A stretch of 64,000 nt of DNA from Chitinophaga varians (GCF_014529945.1 NZ_JACVFB010000010.1:1-64000), one strand, 5' to 3'; counted from the stretch's first letter, positions 19,288 to 27,647 are shown. Numbers and translations are program-made. The notes: generated by a model not told the origin, from the sequence alone.

Positions 19288-20130
19288 TTACTTTTTTACC
19301 AGCCCTTTTTTATAGACAGAAGGACTTTTACCAGTGAACTTCTTGAAGATCCGGGTAAAATGGCTCTGGTCTGAAAACCCCGTGAGATAGGCGATTTCAG
19401 TCAGCGAATGGTCTGTAGTGCTCAACAGCTGAATGGCTTTATCTATCCGCAGTTTACGGATATAGTCGCCAAATGATAAATCATCAAAGTACTTTGAAAA
19501 CTCCCGCGATAAGTAAGCCGGATGTACCTGAAGCGTTTCAGATAATCCTTTCAGGCTCAGGTTCAGGTTGGTGTCTATCTGGTCCTGAATGATCTCTTTT
19601 AGTTCTTTCGCCCAGCCGGGTACCTTCCTGCTATCTTTTTCCTGTTGAAGAAATTTGTTGAAGATGTCGATCAGCTGCTGTTCAAATGGCTGCTGCGTAT
19701 GTTTGACATGCTGGAGATATTTGGCCCAGCTGTAAAGGGCGTCATACAACATCATCCCTTTTTCCAGTAAGGCGGTGTCGTCTGATTCATTATAGGCCAG
19801 CCCGGCGGAGATGGCCCACAGCCCGGAAGCCTGAGCGGCCAGGTCATGGCGGTCGGTGTCCGCGCCCCTGACAATAGGGGCCATGCTCAGCACGGCAGAA
19901 TCGTTGATGCCATGTTTTTTAATGATGTAATCAAACGTGCACTGGTCTTCATAGTGCGTATACTCCACGCCCACCACGTCGAAAGGGATGGCACCTTCGG
20001 CCTCCGCTCTGGTAATCACCTGATCAAAGGGGACGTAGATAAATTCCGCGGCTTCGTCCACAAATCTTTTTATCAGCCATGGACAGGCAATACGATCAAT
20101 CTTAGGGCGCTCGCGGGTGATCCACTTCAT
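19288..20130 (-). CDS. Chromate-resistance (ChrB) domain fused to AraC-type HTH
   Basis: A 280-residue protein with two recognisable parts. Residues 1-140 match the Chrome_Resist domain found at the C-terminus of ChrB: KIDRIACPWLIKRFVD, then a THYEDQCTFDYI segment and a GADTDRHDLAAQASGLWAIS stretch. Residues about 175-280 are an AraC/XylS double helix-turn-helix, including LSREFSKYF and GFSDQSHFTRIFKK. ChrB proteins act as chromate-responsive regulators or resistance factors, so this looks like a one-piece chromate sensor with a different DNA-binding module. It leads the operon with chrA, tolC, RND and adaptor. Domain identities are clear; the sensing role is inferred. Confidence 0.85.
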   Translation of the reverse strand: MKWITRERPKIDRIACPWLIKRFVDEAAEFIYVPFDQVITRAEAEGAIPFDVVGVEYTHYEDQCTFDYIIKKHGINDSAVLSMAPIVRGADTDRHDLAAQASGLWAISAGLAYNESDDTALLEKGMMLYDALYSWAKYLQHVKHTQQPFEQQLIDIFNKFLQQEKDSRKVPGWAKELKEIIQDQIDTNLNLSLKGLSETLQVHPAYLSREFSKYFDDLSFGDYIRKLRIDKAIQLLSTTDHSLTEIAYLTGFSDQSHFTRIFKKFTGKSPSVYKKGLVKK

Positions 20131-20499
20131 AATAGCTGATGGTTTACATGGACCTGTAATTTAGTGCGGTTTCGGCAAATCCGGTTTTTCTGTGCAGATA
20201 AAAAAGCATCGGTCTTCAGATCGTACGCTGCGGGCTTACAAGGGAGATACCTAAAGGATAGGTAAAGGATACTAAAACGATACTAAAACGATACTACAAT
20301 AGTATGCTCTCATAGAATTGATAATCAGTATTTTGTGAATATCTGATCGTGGATGGTACGACCTGTGCTGATGGTATTTAAACCATTCCGGTATTTGACT
20401 ACAAACTGACAGGATTAGGCTACACCTACGCCTGCAACCCTCCGGATATTTGCATCGGACATAGTTCCACCGGATTTTTTAATTTTACATTTGAATAGT
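20131..20499. other. Divergent intergenic region with tandem 11-bp repeats
   Basis: This 369-bp stretch separates the minus-strand chromate/RND operon from the plus-strand SDR gene. It holds no credible open frame. Its main content is five tandem 11-bp units at 20246-20300. The remainder (20310-20499) shows nothing recognisable beyond expected promoter space. Confidence 0.75.
20246..20300. repeat. Five tandem 11-bp imperfect direct repeats
   Basis: Consecutive 11-mers read GATACCTAAAG, GATAGGTAAAG, GATACTAAAAC, GATACTAAAAC and GATACTACAAT. All share GATA and an A/T-rich end. The 11-bp period equals about one helical turn, so all units face the same side of the DNA. It is probably a regulator binding array between divergent promoters; the fifth unit also forms a small inverted repeat ATACT-AGTAT (20291-20305). 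Confidence 0.85.
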
Positions 20500-21222
20500 A
20501 TGAAGACCGTTTTAATTACCGGTGCCAACAAGGGCATCGGACTGGAGACAGCCAGACAGCTGGCACAGCAGGGTTGTTTTGTATATATCGGCAGCCGTGA
20601 CCTGTCTAACGGACAACAAGCGGCGGATGAACTGAAAGCCACCGGCATCGCTAATGTAGCAGCCGTCCAGCTGGATGTGACCGATGTGGACACTATTAAC
20701 AGGGCAAAGGAGGCCATCAGTCGGCAGACCGGTTCATTGGACGTGCTGATCAACAATAGCGCCATTGCGGGAGAGCAGCCGCAGCGACTGGCGGATGGCA
20801 GCATGGAAAACCTCCGCCACCTGTTTGATACAAACTTCTTCGGCATGGTGCAGACCACACAGATCATGTTGCCCTTATTAAAGGCGTCTGCTACACCATC
20901 GATTATCAATGTATCGAGCGAGGTAGGCTCCTTAACGATGAACAGCAGCCCCGACAGGCGTGGCAACTGGACCCTCTATTCCGGCTACGGCGCTACCAAA
21001 ACAGCAGTGAATGCTTTTACAGCCATGCTGGCCAACGAACTGCGGGACGAGCATATTACGGTCAACAGTGTTACGCCCGGCCATACGGCCACCGGCCTGA
21101 ACGGGTTTACCGGGACTAAAACAGTAGCTGAAGGCGCTAAGCCCATTGTAGCACTGGCCCTGTCCACAGACAGAACGGTGACCGGCAGATTCTTCAAAGA
21201 CGGCGGAGAGGTATCCTGGTAA
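20500..21222 (+). CDS. SDR family oxidoreductase
   Basis: About 240 residues with a classical short-chain dehydrogenase layout. The dinucleotide loop TGANKGIG is at residues 7-14, the central motif reads NNSA in place of NNAG near 85-88, catalytic serine lies in INVSSEVGS and the YxxxK pair is Tyr163/Lys167. The SRD after the second beta strand suggests NADP preference. The ATG at 20500 is chosen over a TTG at 20491. It is followed 21 bp later by an AraC regulator on the same strand, a common pairing where the regulator controls the reductase. The substrate is unknown. Confidence 0.9.
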   Translation: MKTVLITGANKGIGLETARQLAQQGCFVYIGSRDLSNGQQAADELKATGIANVAAVQLDVTDVDTINRAKEAISRQTGSLDVLINNSAIAGEQPQRLADGSMENLRHLFDTNFFGMVQTTQIMLPLLKASATPSIINVSSEVGSLTMNSSPDRRGNWTLYSGYGATKTAVNAFTAMLANELRDEHITVNSVTPGHTATGLNGFTGTKTVAEGAKPIVALALSTDRTVTGRFFKDGGEVSW

Positions 21223-21243
21223 CCCACCGCTAAAATTTGGCTC

Positions 21244-22155
21244 ATGACAAACAACAACATTCAACGATTAAAGTCAGTCAGTGATTATCATCGCACCCGT
21301 GGGCTACCAGCCCCGGAACATCCGCTGATAAGCCTGGTGGATTATAATGATGTCAAACTCCCTGAAGGGATCAACGATATCAGCTGGGTATACGACTTCT
21401 ACTTTATTGCGCTGAAAAGAGGATTTGACGCCAAATTTAAATACGGACAGCTGCAGTATGATTTTGATGAGGGCACCATGTTCTTCATCGCACCGGGACA
21501 GGTGTTCAGGATAGAAATAAAACAGGAGAAGCCCGGGAAATCCGGATGGATGCTGCTGATCCATCCGGATTTTTTCCGGAACCTGCCGCTGGCGCAACAG
21601 ATTAAGAAATACAAATACTTTAGTTATTCCGTCCGCGAGGCGCTGTTTCTTTCTGAAAAAGAAGAAGCGGTGCTGACCGGCATCGTACAGAATATCCAGC
21701 GGGAGTATCAGGCCAACATCGATAAGTTCAGCCAGCAGATCATTGCCTCCCAGATAGAAGTGCTGCTTAGTTATGCGGAACGTTTCTATCAACGGCAGTT
21801 CCTGACGCGGGAAGTGGCCAATCATCAGGTGCTGGAAAAGCTGGAAACCCTGCTGGATGAATATTTTGAGCATACACATCAGGAAGGCCTGCCTACCGTC
21901 AACTATCTGGCCGCGCAGCTGAACCTGTCTGCTGATTATCTCAGCACGCTACTGAAAGTCACTACCGGATTAAATACACAGCAACATATCCATGAAAAAT
22001 TAATTGAAAAGGCAAAAGAGAAACTGATCGGGACAACATTGACGGTCAGCGAAATTGCCTATGAGCTGGGCTTTGAGCACTCCCAGTCTTTCAGTAAGCT
22101 TTTTAAAGCGAAGACCAACCTCTCTCCACTGGCCTTCAGACAGTCTTTGGGATAA
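21244..22155 (+). CDS. AraC family transcriptional regulator
   Basis: A 303-residue protein with an N-terminal cupin-like sensor (about residues 20-170, with FDEGTMFFIAPGQVFRIE) and a C-terminal AraC DNA-binding domain (about 205-300, from VNYLAAQLNLSADYLSTLL through GFEHSQSFSKLFK). It lies directly downstream of the SDR gene and probably regulates it or forms one unit with it. The effector is unknown. Confidence 0.9.
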   Translation: MTNNNIQRLKSVSDYHRTRGLPAPEHPLISLVDYNDVKLPEGINDISWVYDFYFIALKRGFDAKFKYGQLQYDFDEGTMFFIAPGQVFRIEIKQEKPGKSGWMLLIHPDFFRNLPLAQQIKKYKYFSYSVREALFLSEKEEAVLTGIVQNIQREYQANIDKFSQQIIASQIEVLLSYAERFYQRQFLTREVANHQVLEKLETLLDEYFEHTHQEGLPTVNYLAAQLNLSADYLSTLLKVTTGLNTQQHIHEKLIEKAKEKLIGTTLTVSEIAYELGFEHSQSFSKLFKAKTNLSPLAFRQSLG

Positions 22156-22246
22156 TCCTTTTTGGTACCGGGAATCCTTCATTTGGTGTAAATAAATTGC
22201 CGGAAGGCATGTCGCTAAATAGTTTAGCGGCTTAAAAAAACACCGG

Positions 22247-23278
22247 ATGAGAAAATTTTTTTTTTGTGTACTGTTGTCCTTTTGCGCTTCCACACTATAC
22301 GCGCAGAAAACCTTATTTGATACCGTTTTTACGTTGGTAAAAGAGCGGTCCGTTTATACGCAACGCGTTAACTGGGATTCTTTGACCCCCATCATGTACA
22401 GCCGGCTGGACGTCACCAAAGCTGACAGCGCGGAGGCCGTGCTGGCTACTTTCGGCACGCTGATGCAGGCCCTCAAAGATATGCACAGCAGCATGTCGTA
22501 CAAAGGAAAAGTAAATGGCAACCCGGATGCGTGGGCGTTTGTCAACAGTAAAATCACCCCGGAAATGCGGGAGGCTGTTAAAAAAGGATATGACCGTTTA
22601 CGTATAGCCATGCTGCCCGGTAACTACGGCTACATCTCCATACCGGCCGCAGGCATTGAAGCCACAGAAGATATGCAGGTGGCGATCGAAAAAATGACGG
22701 CTATCGCCCAAAATATATCAGATTCACTGTGTACGCTGCAACGCAAACCTCTCAAGGGGCTTATCATCGACCTGCGGCTGAATACCGGCGGAAGCACGCC
22801 TGCGCTTATCGGCGGAATGGCGTCCGTATTGCCGGATGGCCGCTGTTTCACTTTTTCAACAAGCGGAAATGCCCGGGAAGAAATGCGGCTAAAAGAGGGA
22901 AATCTGTTTTATGATACCCTGCAGATGACAAAACTGAAAAATCTTTGCAGGCCAAAGAAAACCCCGAAGGTGGCCGTGCTGATAAGCGGCTACACCACCA
23001 GTGCAGGAGAACATGCGGCCATCGCGCTCAAAGGGAGCAGTCATACCCGCTTCTTTGGAAGTCCCACCAGAGGACAGATTACCGGCAATGAAACTATTTT
23101 CTTAAGAAAAGATGTTACTTTAAGCCTGTCAACAGCCTGGGCAGAAGACAAAACCGGAAAGAAATACATGGTGGACGTAGCCCCCGATGTACTGGTTCCT
23201 GACGGGGCTGATTTTGAGCACCTGGACAACGATAAAAGCGTGCTGGCTGCCATCAGCTGGTTCGCTACAGGTAAATAA
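22247..23278 (+). CDS. S41 family peptidase
   Basis: A 343-residue exported protein (signal ending LYAQ) of the tail-specific protease family S41. The core contains GLIIDLRLNTGGSTPALIGG and the catalytic serine region SGYTTSAGEHAAIALKG, followed by FFGSPTRGQITGNE. There is no clear PDZ domain. A T10 run occupies codons 4-7. It lies 21 bp upstream of a LytS-type kinase, so the three genes through 25094 are probably one unit. The peptide substrate is not known. Confidence 0.87.
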   Translation: MRKFFFCVLLSFCASTLYAQKTLFDTVFTLVKERSVYTQRVNWDSLTPIMYSRLDVTKADSAEAVLATFGTLMQALKDMHSSMSYKGKVNGNPDAWAFVNSKITPEMREAVKKGYDRLRIAMLPGNYGYISIPAAGIEATEDMQVAIEKMTAIAQNISDSLCTLQRKPLKGLIIDLRLNTGGSTPALIGGMASVLPDGRCFTFSTSGNAREEMRLKEGNLFYDTLQMTKLKNLCRPKKTPKVAVLISGYTTSAGEHAAIALKGSSHTRFFGSPTRGQITGNETIFLRKDVTLSLSTAWAEDKTGKKYMVDVAPDVLVPDGADFEHLDNDKSVLAAISWFATGK

Positions 23279-23299
23279 CAGGGTAGCGAAAAACGAGAT

Positions 23300-24409
23300 A
23301 TGCCAGCGATAGCCATTGCCGAAAGTATAAAAAAGATCATCCGCCAGCCGAGAATTTCCTATTGGAAAATTGTCGGCTGGCTGGCCGTGCTGCAACTGGT
23401 GATTAATGCCAAAACATATTATGTCAACAGTCACCTGACAGACCCTGTACTGAAAGCCGGTTTTCTTAACTGGATATCCAGCTGGACTTATCTGTTGCAG
23501 CAGCTGCTGTCCTGTGTACTGGTGTCGTGGCTCTGCTTTGTGGTCTTCAACCTGTTTTATTATTTGTCGGCCTGCAAAGCCCGGTTATCTGTATTCCTGG
23601 CTACCGGAGGGCTGTTGTTTGCGCTGTACCTGCTGATAGATCAGGGGATTAATTATTTTTTTTATCGGGAGACGTTTAATGTTTTTATCAACAACCCATT
23701 GGCACTTACTTCGGATATTTTGCTGGGAGTAACGATCATCACCGTGTTAACGGTCATCATCGTCAAAGTGGCGATCTCCAACGACATCACCCAAAGAAAC
23801 AAACAACTGGAGCTGGACAAACGGGAGGCGGAGTATGAGCTGTTGAAGGCGCAGGTGAACCCTCACTTTTTGTTTAACTCGCTAAATTATTTGTATGCCA
23901 GGTCGCTTCCCTATTCAGCAGAACTTTCGGAGGGCATTCTTACGCTGTCTGAAATTATGCGGTATGCGTTTGACGCTCACAGCATGGAAGGGGATGGAAA
24001 GGTTTTACTGCAAGATGAAGTGGCATACATCGGGAAGTTTTTAAAGATGAATGAACTCCGCTTTGGTGTGGGGTTTTATGCCACCTTTGAGCAGACAGGC
24101 GTGATAAGCGGCCGTCGGATCATCCCTTTTGCGTTAATTACCATGGTCGAAAATGCCGTCAAACATGCGGATGCCACTGACGCCCTTCAGCCCATCCGGG
24201 TCCATCTGGAGGTAACTGCCGATCAACTGGTGTTTAGTTGTAAAAATCAGAAGAAGCCCCGTCATATGGCGGTCCTCCCTTCTACCAAAGTGGGTATTCC
24301 CAATATGAAGGAGCGGCTTCGGATGGCCTATGGCCAGGATCATGATCTGCTGATAGAAGACACTACGGACACTTATTTTATTAAACTAACACTGCGTAAT
24401 GGCCATTAA
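23300..24409 (+). CDS. LytS-type sensor histidine kinase
   Basis: A 369-residue membrane kinase. Four transmembrane segments lie within about residues 22-160, then a short coiled linker, then the His_kinase domain with phosphoacceptor His189 in the motif NPHFLFNSLN. An ATP-binding HATPase region follows (FALITMVENAVKH, then GIPNMKERL). This is the Bacteroidota LytS/YehU layout. It overlaps the next gene by 11 bp, so the two are translationally coupled partners. Confidence 0.93.
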   Translation: MPAIAIAESIKKIIRQPRISYWKIVGWLAVLQLVINAKTYYVNSHLTDPVLKAGFLNWISSWTYLLQQLLSCVLVSWLCFVVFNLFYYLSACKARLSVFLATGGLLFALYLLIDQGINYFFYRETFNVFINNPLALTSDILLGVTIITVLTVIIVKVAISNDITQRNKQLELDKREAEYELLKAQVNPHFLFNSLNYLYARSLPYSAELSEGILTLSEIMRYAFDAHSMEGDGKVLLQDEVAYIGKFLKMNELRFGVGFYATFEQTGVISGRRIIPFALITMVENAVKHADATDALQPIRVHLEVTADQLVFSCKNQKKPRHMAVLPSTKVGIPNMKERLRMAYGQDHDLLIEDTTDTYFIKLTLRNGH

Positions 24410-25094
24410 AGTTGTTGTGATCGACGATGAATCCGCTGCGATAGACGTGATGAAATATTATATCAACATGACGCCGTCGCTCGAATTGCTGGCCGCCTTC
24501 TCCGATAGTGGGGAAGCGGTCCGCTACTGCATGCAGCAGGAGGTTGATCTGATTTTTTGTGATATAGAGATGCCGCTGCTGAATGGACTGGAGATCGCCG
24601 GATATCAGAAAGGAAAGACCCCCATTATTTTTGTGACGGCGTATGCCCACTACGCGGTAGAGGCCTTCAACCTGAATGTGGTGGACTATCTGGTGAAACC
24701 CGTCAGGTATGAACGGTTTTTACAGGCAGTGAACAAATACAGGGAACAAAATCCCGGCGCTGAAGACGATCATTTTTTTGTGAAAACCGGCGTGAAAGGG
24801 TGCCTGGAGAAAATCAACATCGCCGATATCATCCAGATAGAAGGCGCCAAGAACTATGTTACTATCTGGCATGGCCCTACGAAAACAATGACGCTCCTGA
24901 ACCTGAAGGACCTGGAAGCACAGCTCCCGGGCCGGGATTTTTGCCGTGTACAGAAATCCAGTATCGTGGCGGTAAAACATATTGTCGGCCTGAAAGGCGG
25001 CTCCATTGCGCTGTCAAACGGACAGCTGGTGCCTATCGGCCCCACATACAAGGAGGAGGTGGTCCGGTTGATCAACAGCCGGCTGATTAATTAA
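24399..25094 (+). CDS. LytTR family response regulator
   Basis: A 231-residue regulator: receiver domain (about 1-120) with acidic pocket DDE at 9-11, phosphoacceptor Asp55 in FCDIEMP, and the VTAYAHYAVEAF and YLVKP segments. A LytTR DNA-binding domain follows (about 135-231, with DIIQIEGAKNYVTIW and FCRVQKSSIVAVKHI). It is the partner of the overlapping LytS kinase. Targets likely include adjacent genes, but no site was identified. Confidence 0.94.
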   Translation: MAIKVVVIDDESAAIDVMKYYINMTPSLELLAAFSDSGEAVRYCMQQEVDLIFCDIEMPLLNGLEIAGYQKGKTPIIFVTAYAHYAVEAFNLNVVDYLVKPVRYERFLQAVNKYREQNPGAEDDHFFVKTGVKGCLEKINIADIIQIEGAKNYVTIWHGPTKTMTLLNLKDLEAQLPGRDFCRVQKSSIVAVKHIVGLKGGSIALSNGQLVPIGPTYKEEVVRLINSRLIN

Positions 25095-25095
25095 C

Positions 25096-25590
25096 TTATT
25101 CCTCCTTTACACGGATAAGGGAAGCCTTGGCATTATGAAAATCTGTTTTGAAGCTTTTCTGGCCGACGTATTTCTTTTGATAAAAGTAATTGTCATGCAA
25201 CGTTGAGCCACCCTGAACACCCATGCCGATAGCATCATCTTTCTTTAATTTGTTTCTGATCGCGTTAAAAATCTTCGTGGTGTTTTGATTCGTTGCCTTG
25301 GCCAGTACCCGCAATGCAATCCGCTCAATACTATCTGCTGTTTCTCTGCCGCCTTGCCCATGAATAACAAAAGGGGCGGTTTCATCATCGTATACCTGAC
25401 TGGGGGTTAAGTTCTCCCCCCGGTGATCAGACAAAATAAAGAAGTCCAGATTTTTCCCTCTGTTGTCTTCTATTGCAGATGGATTTTTTATAGCAATAAT
25501 GCCGTTATCATCTCTTACCTCGATAAAAAGTGCACCATGGTACTTCTCCAGTATGTCAGCTATATAGGTGGAAAATGTTTTCAGTGGCAT
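25096..25590 (-). CDS. Hypothetical protein
   Basis: About 164 residues from MPLKTFS at 25590; the frame extends 7 residues to 25611. I do not recognise a family. It has no signal peptide, an N-terminal mixed alpha/beta part (GALFIEVRDDNGIIAI) and a charged C-terminus. Segments such as VQGGSTLHDNYFYQKKYVG may be a conserved core. It converges with the LytTR gene at 1-bp distance. A large hairpin lies upstream of it. Confidence 0.6.
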   Translation of the reverse strand: MPLKTFSTYIADILEKYHGALFIEVRDDNGIIAIKNPSAIEDNRGKNLDFFILSDHRGENLTPSQVYDDETAPFVIHGQGGRETADSIERIALRVLAKATNQNTTKIFNAIRNKLKKDDAIGMGVQGGSTLHDNYFYQKKYVGQKSFKTDFHNAKASLIRVKEE

Positions 25591-25641
25591 GATTACACGG
25601 ATGTAAGGCATATGGTGGTGGGTTGGGTTTTGCTAAATAAT

Positions 25642-25693
25642 TTTTGCAAATGCTACAGAACGAATTTCCGGAAATTCTGTAGCATTTGCAAAA
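25642..25693. repeat. Perfect 19-bp inverted repeat with nested palindrome
   Basis: Arms 25642-25660 and 25675-25693 are exact reverse complements (TTTTGCAAATGCTACAGAA), separated by 14 nt. The sequence GAATTTCCGGAAATTC at 25662-25677 is itself a perfect 16-bp palindrome. It therefore has two alternative foldings. It sits between the ASL-like gene stop (25701) and the hypothetical gene start. Without a clear T-run on either strand, it is only a weak terminator candidate. Confidence 0.85.
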
Positions 25694-25700
25694 CGGATCT

Positions 25701-27308
25701 TTAATACTTTTCCACCAGTGTTTGCAATTGCTCCACCGCATCCGCCAGATAAGCCTGTTGTGTTTTCAGCCATTGCGTTTGAGCTGTCAGGCTTTTCCGG
25801 CCGCTGACGATCATCTGTTCCACCGCCACGGGTGCGGGCATGCCGGTACCGGTTTTGCGTTGCACGCTTTTTTGCGGATCGAGGGCGTCTGCCAGTCTGG
25901 CCGCGGGGATCATCAGTTGACGACCCAATTTCTTTTCTGTAGCCGCATTGATCATGGCCGGCGTGACCTGGTCGGCCGTTAGATGTTCATCCAGCGCCTG
26001 GGTAATAACCGTCGCCACGATTTCATGGGCATCACGGAAATCAAGATGGCCATATTGCACGAGGAGGTCGGCGAGGTCGGTCATGGTGGAGTAGTTCTCC
26101 CTGGCATATCGCAGCATGGTTTCTTTGCGTACCTGCAGTGTCCTGATGACGCCGGTCATGGTGTGAGTGGCGGCCAGCACGGCATCCAGGCTTTTAGGTT
26201 CTATCATCAGCCGTACGCCGCTATGCTGGTATTCGATGCCGTTGAGGGAGGTGAGAATGCCTGCCAGCTGGCCAGTCGTAAGGGCTGCGGCTTTCCTGGT
26301 CCTTTCGAGGGCATCAGGGTTCTTTTTCTGCGGCATCATGCTGCTGATGCCGGCAAAGGAATTGTCCAGTTCCGCCACATTGTATTCGTCGGTGCTCCAT
26401 AGCTGTACTTCAGAAGCCAGTCTGCTCAGATTGCTCATGTAAATACTGTTGTCTGCCGCCATTTCGGTGATGTGGTCCCAGCCGGCCACTCCTTCAATGG
26501 TGTTGTTGACGATACCTTTGAAGCCGAGTAGGGCGCCCAGCCGTTGCCGGTTAATAGGCCATGCGGTGCCGCCGCTGGCGCCGGACCCCAGCGGACATTG
26601 ATCAATGCGCGCATACAGTTCCTGGTAACGGTCCAGGCATTTAGACAGACTTTCATCGATGGCTGTCAGATAATGGCCCAGGGTAACCGGCTGTGCTTCT
26701 TTACGGTGTGTATACACAACCATTACGGTTGTTTTGTGTTCCGCCGCCCTGGCGATAACGGCCGCCCGCAGGCCTGCGACAGCTTCCATGATGCGAAGCA
26801 GCTGATCGCGGAGGTACATGCGATGCGTGGTATTGTCCATGTCATTGCGGCTCCTGCCGGTATGCATTTTTCCGCCTACGCTGCCGATGGCTTTAATGAC
26901 GGCTGCTTCATAGGGGAGGTATACCCGCAACGCCGGATGGATAGCCGCCTGCTGGTCGGCCGTTGCCAGCCCGCCTAAAATAGTCTTTGCCTCCCCGGCA
27001 GTGATGATTTTTTGTTCTGCCAGCATGATCACATAGGCTTTGTGCAGCAACTGCTGGTAAGGAAATACTTCGTCATTGAGATTTTTGGCACTCACTTCAT
27101 AGTCGTACAATTCCTGAAAGGCCGCTGCTTTAGCGCCGGAGGTGCGGCCCATGCGGCTCGCGTCCTGTAGCCGGCTGTTGCCGGAGCTGTCCGTTGTTTG
27201 TTTGCCGGTATTGATCATCTGCGCTGTTGCTTCGCAGGAAAAGGCCATACAGGTGGTCAGCGCCACCCAGCCCGCATAGTTTCCGATGGTAGTCATTGTT
27301 TTCAGCAT
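25701..27308 (-). CDS. Argininosuccinate lyase family protein with export signal
   Basis: A 535-residue member of the fumarase/aspartase superfamily nearest to argininosuccinate lyase. It has GGKMHTGRSRND near 145-156, the THRKEAQPVT histidine motif near 200-209 and the catalytic-serine loop GISSMMPQKKNPD near 320-332. All three active-site regions are intact. Unlike cytoplasmic ArgH (about 450-460 residues), it begins with a hydrophobic segment (WVALTTCMAFSC) ending in EATAQ, which looks like a Sec or lipoprotein signal. The enzyme may work in the periplasm on an argininosuccinate-like adduct. No other arg genes are near. A perfect palindrome lies upstream. Confidence 0.85.
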   Translation of the reverse strand: MLKTMTTIGNYAGWVALTTCMAFSCEATAQMINTGKQTTDSSGNSRLQDASRMGRTSGAKAAAFQELYDYEVSAKNLNDEVFPYQQLLHKAYVIMLAEQKIITAGEAKTILGGLATADQQAAIHPALRVYLPYEAAVIKAIGSVGGKMHTGRSRNDMDNTTHRMYLRDQLLRIMEAVAGLRAAVIARAAEHKTTVMVVYTHRKEAQPVTLGHYLTAIDESLSKCLDRYQELYARIDQCPLGSGASGGTAWPINRQRLGALLGFKGIVNNTIEGVAGWDHITEMAADNSIYMSNLSRLASEVQLWSTDEYNVAELDNSFAGISSMMPQKKNPDALERTRKAAALTTGQLAGILTSLNGIEYQHSGVRLMIEPKSLDAVLAATHTMTGVIRTLQVRKETMLRYARENYSTMTDLADLLVQYGHLDFRDAHEIVATVITQALDEHLTADQVTPAMINAATEKKLGRQLMIPAARLADALDPQKSVQRKTGTGMPAPVAVEQMIVSGRKSLTAQTQWLKTQQAYLADAVEQLQTLVEKY

Positions 27309-27324
27309 AAGAAAACAAATATAC

Positions 27325-27351
27325 TATAAATGCAACTATGTTGCATTTATA
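27325..27351. promoter_or_regulatory. 27-bp operator-like palindrome upstream of the ASL-like gene
   Basis: Arms of 12 bp (27325-27336 and 27340-27351, TATAAATGCAAC) are separated by 3 nt and match perfectly. It is 17 bp upstream of the ASL-like start, in promoter position. The TGCAAC-GTTGCA core resembles binding sites of MarR-type dimeric regulators, though the binding protein is unknown and no MarR gene is adjacent. Confidence 0.7.
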
Positions 27352-27395
27352 AAAAATGTCATTGTTTGATCAGATAATCATCTGGCGAAACAATG
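27351..27395 (-). terminator. Probable minus-strand terminator
   Basis: An imperfect hairpin pairs 27360-27375 with 27380-27395 (13 of 16 positions). On the minus strand it is followed by six U from the A-run 27351-27356. It would end transcripts from the S66 peptidase and isolate the ASL-like gene. Confidence 0.65.
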
Positions 27396-27401
27396 ATATT
27401 T

Positions 27402-27647
27402 TTATCCTTTTGATTGTTCTCTTACATCATTATTAATGATTTTTTCCGGTCGCGTTGTTCCAACATCGACCCAAACTTCCGGGTGAGCGTAGTCTTCAGG
27501 GGCTGGTTGTAATACTGTCTTATCCGCTGCAGGCACCAGCGGCGGGTATTTGCTGTTCATCGGTGATGCCATAGGGTATGGGTTACCGGCCGTATAGGCG
27601 ACGGGGTTAGTATGGGCAACAGCGCCTTGCGTAAACGGGACAACCAT
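27402..27647 (-). CDS. Short hypothetical frame of doubtful status
   Basis: An 81-codon frame ending at a probable terminator. The product is proline- and alanine-rich (NPVAYTAGNPYPMASPMN) with a charged C-terminus (TTRPEKIINND). I recognise no family. It lies 126 bp downstream of the S66 peptidase and may be a small real gene or a decayed remnant. Support is limited to its position before the terminator. Confidence 0.3.
   Translation of the reverse strand: MVVPFTQGAVAHTNPVAYTAGNPYPMASPMNSKYPPLVPAADKTVLQPAPEDYAHPEVWVDVGTTRPEKIINNDVREQSKG

Noticed and set aside
22256..22265. T10 run at codons 4-7 of the S41 peptidase, considered as a phase-variable slip site
   Set aside because: A single run in one genome, encoding normal signal-peptide phenylalanines; no evidence of frame variation.
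25423..25704. Plus-strand frame across the 25642-25693 inverted repeat, with a cysteine-rich end
   Set aside because: The cysteine pattern comes from the palindrome and also appears in the opposite-strand frame; it is a translation artefact.
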